A stretch of DNA of 5,129 nt from Acidobacteriaceae bacterium (lineage in GTDB: Bacteria > Acidobacteriota > Terriglobia > Terriglobales > Acidobacteriaceae). The DNA lies in contig PLKY01000094.1 of assembly GCA_003140785.1 (NCBI GenBank), forward strand, positions 9,214-14,342, in the 5' to 3' direction. The position numbers and the translations under genes were made by a program. The first letter of the stretch is position 1, and every line of letters begins with the position of its first letter. Below, piece after piece: positions 1-5,129 of this stretch. The notes under the pieces were generated by a model. The model ran no database searches and was not told the DNA's origin. It saw only the letters and a program-made list of their open reading frames with translations.

Positions 1-264
1 ACCGCGCTCTTTCAGCGCAGACATGACAAGAGGTACATTGCCTTGTTCCAAATAGCGCACGCCTCCGTGCACCAGCTTTGTGCTGCGGCTGCTGGTTCCC
101 TTGCCAAAATCGTGACCCTCGATCAGAACAACGTCGAGCCCGCGCGCCGCTGCGTCGACGGCGACGCCCATACCTGTCGCGCCGCCTCCGATGACGGCAA
201 TGTCCCACGGCTTCTGCAGTTCAGCCCGCTCCCGTACCTTGCGCACCATCTCTTCCCTGCGCAT
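1..264 (-). CDS. glpD: FAD-dependent glycerol-3-phosphate dehydrogenase, N-terminal part
   Basis: Oxidises sn-glycerol-3-phosphate to dihydroxyacetone phosphate with FAD, passing electrons to the membrane quinone pool; a peripheral membrane enzyme on the cytoplasmic face. Only the first 88 residues are in the window (family length usually about 500 or more), and the gene runs off the left edge. After a charged leader, residues 21-50 form the Rossmann dinucleotide fold: DIAVIGGGATGMG supplies the FAD-binding glycines, then AVDAAARG, and LDVVLIEG ends with the ribose-binding Glu49. GTSSRSTKLVHGGVRYLEQG (56-75) is the highly conserved flavin-contact block of GlpD/Gut2 enzymes. The residue after the third motif glycine is Met32, where Ala is more usual. 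The 14-nt spacing after glpK implies translational coupling in a glpKD unit. The STKLVHGGVRYL version of the block is one I associate with acidobacterial and Bacteroidota enzymes rather than enterobacterial GlpD; this is from memory. Confidence 0.93.
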   Translation of the reverse strand, partial: MRREEMVRKVRERAELQKPWDIAVIGGGATGMGVAVDAAARGLDVVLIEGHDFGKGTSSRSTKLVHGGVRYLEQGNVPLVMSALKERG

Positions 265-270
265 CTCTCG

Positions 271-274
271 CTCC
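271..274 (-). promoter_or_regulatory. ribosome binding site of glpD
   Basis: GGAG is 6 nt before the ATG at 264, within the 14-nt gap after glpK. A second in-frame ATG at 249 also has an AGGGA-like stretch upstream, so a start five codons later cannot be excluded. Confidence 0.65.
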
Positions 275-278
275 GTTC

Positions 279-1766
279 TTATTCGGTCCAGTTCCTTGAC
301 CGCTCAACCGCACGCTGCCAGCGCACCCGCCTCTGCGATCGTTCTGCTTCGTCCATCTTTGGTTCAAACCGAACATCGTTGTCGCGCTGTGAGCGCAACT
401 CATCGGGATTAGGCCAGAAGCAAGTGGCGAGTCCGGCCAGATAAGCAGCGCCGAGTGCAGTTGTTTCAGTCACGCGGGGGCGAACTACCGGGACGCCCAG
501 CACATCTGCCTGAAACTGCATCAACAGGTCATTCACGGCTGCGCCGCCGTCCACACGCAACGCGCCAAGAGGAGCGTTGGTTTCGCTGTGCACTGCTTCT
601 AGAACATCGGCCACCTGGAAGGCGATGCTCTCGAGAGCCGCGCGTGCAATGTGGCCGGGCTGCGTGTCTCGCCGCAGACCAATCAGCAGTCCGCCGGCAT
701 ATGGATCCCAATGCGGCGCGCCGAGGCCCACAAACGCCGGAACAAAAATCACTCCGCCTGTGTCGGGCACACTTGCAGCCAATGCCTCAACCTCAGCTGA
801 AGAGCCGATGAATTTGAGATTGTCGCGCAGCCACTGCACCACAGCCCCGCCAATAAAAATGCTGCCTTCGAGTGCGTATTCAAGTCGATGCTGCGCGCTT
901 GCCGCAAGCGTTGTGATGAGCCGATGCTTCGAGCGCACAAATTGAGTGCCAATGTTCTGCAATAGAAAACAGCCTGTGCCATAGGTGTTCTTGGCTTCGC
1001 CCGCGCTCCAGCAAAGCTGGCCAAACAGCGCGGCCTGCTGGTCACCGGCGATCCCTGCGATTGCGATACCGCCAAGGCCCAGCGTGGTTGTCACTTCTCC
1101 GACTCGCTGACTCGACCACACCACCTCAGGCAGCAGGCTCTCGGGAATCGCGAAGATGCGGAGCAACTCGGCATCCCACCCACCTTTCACGATGTTGTAG
1201 AGCAGCGTTCGCGATGCATTGGTCACATCGGTCGCATGGTGCTTGCCGCTGGTGAGATGCCAAATCAACCAACTGTCCACAGTGCCAAATGCAAGTTCGC
1301 CTTTTTCAGCGCGCGCTCGCGCGCCGGACACGTTGTCCAGAATCCACTTGATCTTGGTCGCAGAGAAATAGGGATCGATCACCAGGCCGGTTCGATTGCT
1401 GATTGTGTCCCCGACCCCGCTGTCTTCCAAAGCACTGCACTGCGCAGCTGTTCGCCGGTCCTGCCAGACGATCGCCGGATGAATTGGCTTGCCGGTTGCG
1501 CGTTCCCACACAACCACGGTTTCGCGCTGATTCGTAATTCCTATCGCCGCCACATCGCGAGGCCGCGCGCCTACTTTGCCCAGCGCTTCGACGGCACAGC
1601 TCATCTGGCTGGTCAGGATCTCGGTGGGGTCGTGTTCGACCCAACCTGGTTGCGGATAAAACTGTTCGAACTCGTGTTGAGCGACGGCGGCTATCGCGCC
1701 CGCCTCGGTAAACAAAATGGCTCTTGAGCTCGTGGTGCCCTGATCGAGGGCAAGGATATACGCCAT
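279..1766 (-). CDS. glpK: glycerol kinase
   Basis: Phosphorylates glycerol with ATP to sn-glycerol-3-phosphate, trapping it in the cytosol. The 495-residue product matches the usual length (E. coli about 502). It has the two actin-like domains of FGGY kinases: phosphate-loop LDQGTTSSRAILF (7-19), glycerol-contact residues Arg81-Glu82 in NQRET, Trp101 in IVWQDRRTA and Tyr133. Asp242 in GIAGDQQAALFGQ is the expected catalytic base. FGGY signature 1 fits at 133-145 and signature 2 at 359-379. KNTYGTGCF (259-267) and the GAPHWDPYA segment (349-357) are typical of GlpK and argue against xylulokinase or gluconokinase. The loop before Asp242 reads LGLGGIAIAG, so the arginine used by E. coli GlpK for fructose-1,6-bisphosphate inhibition (Arg236) aligns with Gly, and the His-containing loop phosphorylated by HPr in Firmicutes is absent. 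It begins 61 nt after prpD and ends 14 nt before glpD. Confidence 0.97.
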   Translation of the reverse strand: MAYILALDQGTTSSRAILFTEAGAIAAVAQHEFEQFYPQPGWVEHDPTEILTSQMSCAVEALGKVGARPRDVAAIGITNQRETVVVWERATGKPIHPAIVWQDRRTAAQCSALEDSGVGDTISNRTGLVIDPYFSATKIKWILDNVSGARARAEKGELAFGTVDSWLIWHLTSGKHHATDVTNASRTLLYNIVKGGWDAELLRIFAIPESLLPEVVWSSQRVGEVTTTLGLGGIAIAGIAGDQQAALFGQLCWSAGEAKNTYGTGCFLLQNIGTQFVRSKHRLITTLAASAQHRLEYALEGSIFIGGAVVQWLRDNLKFIGSSAEVEALAASVPDTGGVIFVPAFVGLGAPHWDPYAGGLLIGLRRDTQPGHIARAALESIAFQVADVLEAVHSETNAPLGALRVDGGAAVNDLLMQFQADVLGVPVVRPRVTETTALGAAYLAGLATCFWPNPDELRSQRDNDVRFEPKMDEAERSQRRVRWQRAVERSRNWTE

Positions 1767-1774
1767 GCGTGCTG

Positions 1775-1782
1775 CCTTCCTT
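1775..1782 (-). promoter_or_regulatory. ribosome binding site of glpK
   Basis: AAGGAAGG lies 8 nt before the ATG at 1766. It selects the start giving MAYILALDQG, the expected GlpK N-terminus, rather than the in-frame TTG at 1820. Starting at the TTG would add 18 Pro/Arg-rich residues not seen in the family. Confidence 0.8.
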
Positions 1783-1802
1783 CGGCCACCAGTCAAACAC
1801 GC

Positions 1803-1817
1803 GGGGGTGGGTGGGGG
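1803..1817 (-). other. C-rich tract in mRNA at the prpD-glpK junction (G-rich on + strand)
   Basis: On the + strand the runs GGGGG, GGG and GGGGG are separated by single T bases, with a further GG at 1821-1822. The minus-strand transcript is therefore strongly C-rich and G-poor here. Three long G-runs plus a GG permit at most a two-tier G-quadruplex in the template DNA strand. The C-rich RNA could also favour Rho loading. Both roles are inference; the tract itself is directly seen. Confidence 0.35.
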
Positions 1818-1827
1818 CAAGGATCGC

Positions 1828-3276
1828 TCAGATCACGTAGAGGTCGACGTACTCATTCACCGGCATCTCATCGAGGCGTTGGGGGTCGAGCGAGACTGCG
1901 AGAATGCGCTGTTGCTGCTCGTCGTTGAATCGCCGGCGGAGATTTGTTTTAAACTTCTCTACCAGGAGCGGCATTCCTTCGTCGCGGCGACGGCGGTGAC
2001 CGATTGGATATTCGACTGTCTCTTCAAGCTCGGAGCCGTCGTTCAATTCGACGCGTAAGGAATTCGCAATCGAGCGTTTCTCCGGGTCGTGGTAATCGGC
2101 AGTGAATGTCAGCTCTTCGACGCATTCGATTTTTGCTCGTAGCGAGTCAATGCGCGAATCCGCTGCGATGCCGTCTTCGTAATCTGCTGCTGTGAGCCTG
2201 CCGAAGAGCAGCGGGATCGCGATCATGTACTGCACGCAGTGGTCGCGGTCGGCGGGGTTTGCCAACGGGCCCTTTTTGTCGATGATGCGCAGGCACGCTT
2301 CGTGCGTGCGGATGGTGATGCGGCGAATGTCCTCGGCGGTTTTGCCGGTCTGATCAAGTTTCTGGCGCACTTTCATCGCGGCTTCGACTGCGGTTTGCGC
2401 GTGAAATTCGGCCGGATAGCTGATTTTGAACAGTACGTTCTCCATGACATAGGAGCCATAGGGCCGCTGGAATTTGAATTCGTTTCCGCAGAACGAGACG
2501 TCGTAGAAGCCCCACGTTTTTGCGGTCAACGCCGAGGGATAGCCCATTTCGCCTGCGCGTGCCATCAAAGCTAATCGGACGGCACGGCTTGTCGCGTCTC
2601 CTGCGGCCCAGCTTTTCCGCGAGCCGGTGTTGGGCGCGTGGCGATAGGTTCGCAGGCTTTGTCCGTCCACCCATGCGAGTGAGAGCGCGTTGATCGTCTG
2701 ATCACGATTCAGACCGTGCAACTGGCACACCACCGCAGTCGAAGCGACCTTCACCAATACGACGTGATCGAGGCCGACCTTGTTGAATGAATTCTCGAGC
2801 GCGAGGCAGCCCTGAATTTCGTGGGCCTTGATCATCGCCGTCAATACCTGCTTCATGCGCAAAGGCGGGTTGCCCTCTGCAATTGCATTCCGCGAGAGCC
2901 AGTCGGTTGTTGCCAGAATTGCGCCCAGATTGTCGGAAGGATGGCCCCACTCGGCGGCGAGCCATGTGTCGTTGAAGTCGAGCCAGCGAATCATGGCGCC
3001 GATGTTGAAGGCGGCTTGCACCGGATCGAGTTGAAAACTCGTGCCCGGCACGCGTGAGCCATGCGGCACGACCGTCCCTGGCACAATCGGCCCGAGTAGC
3101 TTAATGCAGGCGGGATACTCCAACGCCTCGAGGCCACAGCCCAGCGTGTCGATGAGGCAGTAGCGTGCCGTCGTATAGGCCAACTCGCTTTTGATCTCGT
3201 AGCTCAGTGCATAGTCGGCGATATCTGTGAGGACCTTGTCCGGAGCGGGACGTTCATTGCTGATATGCGACGACAC
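1828..3276 (-). CDS. prpD: 2-methylcitrate dehydratase
   Basis: Dehydrates 2-methylcitrate to 2-methyl-cis-aconitate in the cytosol. It is a member of the Fe-S-free MmgE/PrpD family. The product has 482 residues, against 483 in E. coli PrpD, and resembles it from end to end. Landmarks are YCLIDTLGCGLEALEYPAC (39-57), MIRWLDFNDTWLAAEWGHPS (95-114), LENSFNKVGLDHV (160-172), YRHAPNTGSRKSWAAGDATS (211-230), FQRPYGSYVMENVLFKIS (269-286), RTHEACLRIIDKKGP (323-337), NPADRDHC (340-347) and the C-terminal PVNEYVDLYVI. This strong match separates it from the more divergent MmgE or cis-aconitate decarboxylase branches. Start is GTG. A full-length prpD, with no acnD or prpF visible, implies the PrpD-plus-aconitase route; the rehydration of 2-methyl-cis-aconitate would rely on an aconitase elsewhere. 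No frameshift or missing block is seen. It lies between prpC and glpK on the same strand. Confidence 0.97.
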   Translation of the reverse strand: MSSHISNERPAPDKVLTDIADYALSYEIKSELAYTTARYCLIDTLGCGLEALEYPACIKLLGPIVPGTVVPHGSRVPGTSFQLDPVQAAFNIGAMIRWLDFNDTWLAAEWGHPSDNLGAILATTDWLSRNAIAEGNPPLRMKQVLTAMIKAHEIQGCLALENSFNKVGLDHVVLVKVASTAVVCQLHGLNRDQTINALSLAWVDGQSLRTYRHAPNTGSRKSWAAGDATSRAVRLALMARAGEMGYPSALTAKTWGFYDVSFCGNEFKFQRPYGSYVMENVLFKISYPAEFHAQTAVEAAMKVRQKLDQTGKTAEDIRRITIRTHEACLRIIDKKGPLANPADRDHCVQYMIAIPLLFGRLTAADYEDGIAADSRIDSLRAKIECVEELTFTADYHDPEKRSIANSLRVELNDGSELEETVEYPIGHRRRRDEGMPLLVEKFKTNLRRRFNDEQQQRILAVSLDPQRLDEMPVNEYVDLYVI

Positions 3277-3281
3277 TCAAT

Positions 3282-3286
3282 CTCCC
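3282..3286 (-). promoter_or_regulatory. ribosome binding site of prpD (supports GTG start)
   Basis: GGGAG is placed 5 nt before the GTG at 3276. An in-frame TGA at 3279-3277 lies immediately before that GTG, so no start further upstream is possible. The next Met is at residue 95, well inside the conserved core. The GTG is therefore very likely the true start. Confidence 0.75.
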
Positions 3287-3341
3287 ATGCGGTGCTCAGT
3301 GCTGCGGATTTCATTCGTTGCACGACGCTTGCAGTCGTATC

Positions 3342-4508
3342 TTAGGTCCGTTCTTCGATAGGCACAAACTTCAGATTCTCAGGCCCCGTGTAGTTGGCCG
3401 AAGGTCGAATGATCTTGCCGTCCTCGCGCTGTTCGATCACATGTGCGCACCACCCTGCGGTTCGCGCCATGACAAACAGCGGCGTGAACAGATCAACCGG
3501 GATGCCCATGAGATGATACGCCACCGCACTGTACCAATCGAGATTAGGAAACATCCGCTTCGTTTCGTGCATGACGGCCTCGATTCGCTCTGCAATCGAA
3601 AACAGCCGCTTACCCTCGTCATCCACTGCAAGCTTGCGAGCGATCTCCTTCACGATTTCGTTCCGCGGGTCGCTGATGGTGTACACCGGGTGCCCGAAGC
3701 CGATGATGACTTCGCGAGCGGCGATCCGGCGCCGGATGTCGGCCTCCGCTTCGTCAGGGGTCGCATAACGACGTTGAATCTCCAGCGCCACTTCATTAGC
3801 GCCTCCGTGCTTCGGCCCTTTCAACGCTCCAATTGCTCCGACGATACAGGAGTAAAGATCCGAACCGGTTCCCGCAATCACTCGCGCTGTAAAGGTGGAC
3901 GCGTTGAACTCATGTTCCGCATACAGGATCAGCGAACCTTGCATTGCCGCGGTCCATTGAGCGATCGGAGAATTGCCATGGAGCAGATGCAGGAAGTGAG
4001 CTGCAATCGAGTCTTCAAATCGCTCCACTTCAATGCGTCTGCCATCGCGCGCGTAGTGGTGCCAATACAGCAGCATCGATGGGAGTGATGCGAGGAGGAT
4101 GTCGGCAATCGAGCGCGCGCCATCCGCACTATGGGCTGAACCTTCGGGAAGAATGCATCCCAACATCGAAACACCCGTGCGCAGCACGTCCATGGGATGC
4201 GCCGTGGGAGGAAGCAGTTCGAGCGCCTGCTTAACCGCGGCGGGCAGGCTGCGCAGGGGCCGCAGGCTCGATTTGTAGGCAAGAAGTTCCGGGGCAGTTG
4301 GCAGCTTGCCATGAACCAGCAGGTGTGCCACTTCTTCGAATTCGCAGTGCGCTGCGAGGTCTTTGATGTCGTAGCCGCGATAGTGCAGATCATTGCCGCT
4401 ATGGCCCACGGTGCAGAGCGCGGTGTTCCCAGCCGGCGTTCCTGACAACGCGACGGACTTCTTCGCCTTGAAGGCCGAGGGCGCGGGATTGATATCCTTG
4501 GTGCTCAT
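3342..4508 (-). CDS. prpC: 2-methylcitrate synthase
   Basis: Condenses propionyl-CoA with oxaloacetate to give 2-methylcitrate and CoA, the committed step of the cytosolic methylcitrate cycle. The 388-residue product is close to E. coli PrpC (389). It belongs to the short, type II-like citrate synthase class lacking the N-terminal extension of gamma-proteobacterial GltA. The catalytic triad is intact: His234 in GPKHGGANE, His273 in GFGHPVYTISDPR (which fits the citrate synthase family signature) and Asp324 in PNLDWYSA. The N-terminal KKSVALSGTPAGNTALCTVG and the later HYRGYDI and CEFEEVAHLL motifs are typical of PrpC rather than generic citrate synthase, as is YAEHEFNASTF at about 196-206. 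C-terminal IIRPSANYTGP is also conserved. The ATG start is fixed by the GGAGGG site just upstream. It lies 47 nt after prpB and 65 nt before prpD, consistent with one operon. Some residual citrate synthase activity is common in this family. Confidence 0.97.
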   Translation of the reverse strand: MSTKDINPAPSAFKAKKSVALSGTPAGNTALCTVGHSGNDLHYRGYDIKDLAAHCEFEEVAHLLVHGKLPTAPELLAYKSSLRPLRSLPAAVKQALELLPPTAHPMDVLRTGVSMLGCILPEGSAHSADGARSIADILLASLPSMLLYWHHYARDGRRIEVERFEDSIAAHFLHLLHGNSPIAQWTAAMQGSLILYAEHEFNASTFTARVIAGTGSDLYSCIVGAIGALKGPKHGGANEVALEIQRRYATPDEAEADIRRRIAAREVIIGFGHPVYTISDPRNEIVKEIARKLAVDDEGKRLFSIAERIEAVMHETKRMFPNLDWYSAVAYHLMGIPVDLFTPLFVMARTAGWCAHVIEQREDGKIIRPSANYTGPENLKFVPIEERT

Positions 4509-4513
4509 CGTGA

Positions 4514-4519
4514 CCCTCC
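4514..4519 (-). promoter_or_regulatory. ribosome binding site of prpC
   Basis: GGAGGG lies 5 nt before an ATG at 4508 (6 nt if only GGAGG is counted). It is a near-consensus Shine-Dalgarno and settles the prpC start at 4508. It rules out the upstream in-frame TTG at 4535, which has no comparable site. Confidence 0.85.
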
Positions 4520-4537
4520 GGAAACCATTTATCAATT

Positions 4538-4553
4538 CGCTAAAGTAATAGCG
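4538..4553 (-). other. small hairpin in the prpB-prpC gap
   Basis: Just after the prpB stop codon the mRNA contains CGCTA, a 6-nt loop (TTACTT) and TAGCG, a perfect 5-bp stem. No U-run follows it, so it does not look like a rho-independent terminator. It could be an intercistronic RNA structure affecting 3'-end stability, or it could be chance. Confidence 0.2.
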
Positions 4554-4555
4554 CT

Positions 4556-5129
4556 CTACTTTGAGTCTTTTCCCTTTGCGAATAATGCGTCCAGTTTTTC
4601 TTCGTACGCATGGTAGCCGAGCAATTTATACAGATCGGCGCGCGTCTGCATCAGCGGGATCACGTGCTTCTGTGTTCCCTCCGTGCGTATTGCCTCGTAG
4701 ACTTTCAACGCCGCGGCATTCATCGCGCGATACGCTGCGCAGCAATACAAGATAATGTCTACGCCTGCGTCTGCGAGCTCTTCGCGCGTGAACAGTGGCG
4801 TCTGGCCAAACTCGGTGATGTTGGCCAGGATCGGCACTCCCACAGCCCCGCGAAACTTCGTATACATTCCGAGTTCCGTCACAGCCTCGGCGAAGATCAT
4901 ATCCGCGCCCGCAGCCACGTAGGCCTTTGCCCGCTCGATGGCCGCGTCGAGGCTTTCGTTGGCGAGCGCATCGGTTCGCGCCATGATGACAAACTTGTCG
5001 TCCGTGCGCGCGTCCACCGCAGCCTTGACGCGGTCCACCATTTCATCCGCAGCCACCAACTCCTTGCCCGGCCGATGCCCGCAGCGCTTCGCACTGACCT
5101 GGTCCTCGATATGTACAGCTGCTGCGCCC
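4556..5129 (-). CDS. prpB: 2-methylisocitrate lyase (methylisocitrate lyase), 3' part only
   Basis: Last enzyme of the cytosolic 2-methylcitrate cycle: it splits 2-methylisocitrate into pyruvate and succinate, using Mg2+. The gene runs off the right edge. 190 complete codons plus the TAG stop are visible, against roughly 296 residues in E. coli PrpB, so about the first 105 residues are missing. The visible part starts within the TIM-barrel region with the metal-site HIEDQ stretch, followed directly by KRCGHR, the isocitrate lyase/PEP mutase family signature with its catalytic cysteine (codons at about 5092-5075). Further on are FVIMARTDAL, an AAIERAKAY helix, VPILANITEFG and a C-terminal YEEKLDALF, all as I recall them in PrpB. 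These features favour PrpB over isocitrate lyase AceA or PEP mutase. One oddity is a CC pair after ILY, where enterobacterial PrpB has PL. An internal TTG at 5059 is not the start, because the frame continues through the catalytic motif. prpC follows 47 nt downstream. Confidence 0.95.
   Translation of the reverse strand, partial: GAAAVHIEDQVSAKRCGHRPGKELVAADEMVDRVKAAVDARTDDKFVIMARTDALANESLDAAIERAKAYVAAGADMIFAEAVTELGMYTKFRGAVGVPILANITEFGQTPLFTREELADAGVDIILYCCAAYRAMNAAALKVYEAIRTEGTQKHVIPLMQTRADLYKLLGYHAYEEKLDALFAKGKDSK

Noticed and set aside
1309..1324. Alternating GC palindrome-like stretch
   Set aside because: Lies inside glpK and encodes an Ala-Arg-Ala-Arg segment; explained by codon composition.
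1236..1727. 163-codon open frame on the + strand
   Set aside because: Antisense to well-conserved glpK coding sequence; no recognisable motif and no convincing ribosome binding site.
1791..1796. TTGACT resembling a -35 box before glpK
   Set aside because: No -10-like hexamer at 16-18 nt spacing; that position falls at the ribosome binding site and start codon.
1767..1820. 18-residue N-terminal extension of GlpK from a TTG start
   Set aside because: The added residues are Pro/Arg-rich and unlike the family, whereas the ATG at 1766 has a strong AAGGAAGG site and gives the standard GlpK N-terminus.
3322..3338. Inverted repeat ACGAC/GTCGT in the prpC-prpD gap
   Set aside because: Only 5 bp with a 7-nt loop and no following U-run; not a terminator, and likely chance.
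3318..4088. 256-codon open frame on the + strand
   Set aside because: It lies almost wholly antisense to prpC, whose catalytic residues and length are intact. The translation is rich in His, Arg and Cys with no recognisable domain, as expected of a shadow frame in GC-rich DNA.
4509..4535. 9-residue N-terminal extension of PrpC from a TTG start
   Set aside because: The extension would be translated through the GGAGGG site that serves the ATG at 4508; that ATG gives a protein of standard PrpC length.

Overview
The window is a densely coding stretch of a bacterial chromosome in which all five recognisable genes lie on the minus strand. In transcription order (right to left) they are prpB (3' part only), prpC, prpD, glpK and glpD (5' part only). 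Base composition is moderately GC-rich by eye. Shine-Dalgarno sites are clear and intergenic gaps are short: 47, 65, 61 and 14 nt. There is no gene-free stretch over 300 bases, and I see no RNA gene, mobile element, CRISPR array, convincing promoter or rho-independent terminator. The host cannot be fixed from this window. The PrpB/C/D proteins resemble the proteobacterial 2-methylcitrate cycle enzymes, while the GlpD N-terminus resembles forms I associate with Acidobacteriota and Bacteroidota. An acidobacterial or similar soil Gram-negative is my best guess, at low confidence.

Right part (about 5129-1828): the 2-methylcitrate cycle. PrpC condenses propionyl-CoA with oxaloacetate to 2-methylcitrate. 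PrpD dehydrates this to 2-methyl-cis-aconitate, which an aconitase encoded elsewhere rehydrates to 2-methylisocitrate. PrpB cleaves that to pyruvate and succinate. Neither prpE (propionyl-CoA synthetase) nor a prpR/mcc-type regulator is inside the window.

Left part (about 1766-1): glycerol catabolism. GlpK phosphorylates glycerol and GlpD oxidises glycerol-3-phosphate to dihydroxyacetone phosphate, passing electrons to quinone. No glpF facilitator lies between or before them here.

The two modules sit head-to-tail with no visible terminator between them, so they may be read as one transcript. A reasonable inference is a shared lipid-degradation role: hydrolysis of acylglycerols or phospholipids releases glycerol, and odd-chain or branched acyl chains yield propionyl-CoA. 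The enzymes are well-known families and I found no novel system. The points worth a second look are the prp-glp linkage, a C-rich tract (mRNA sense) at the prpD-glpK junction, and small deviations in the GlpK allosteric loop and in PrpB.
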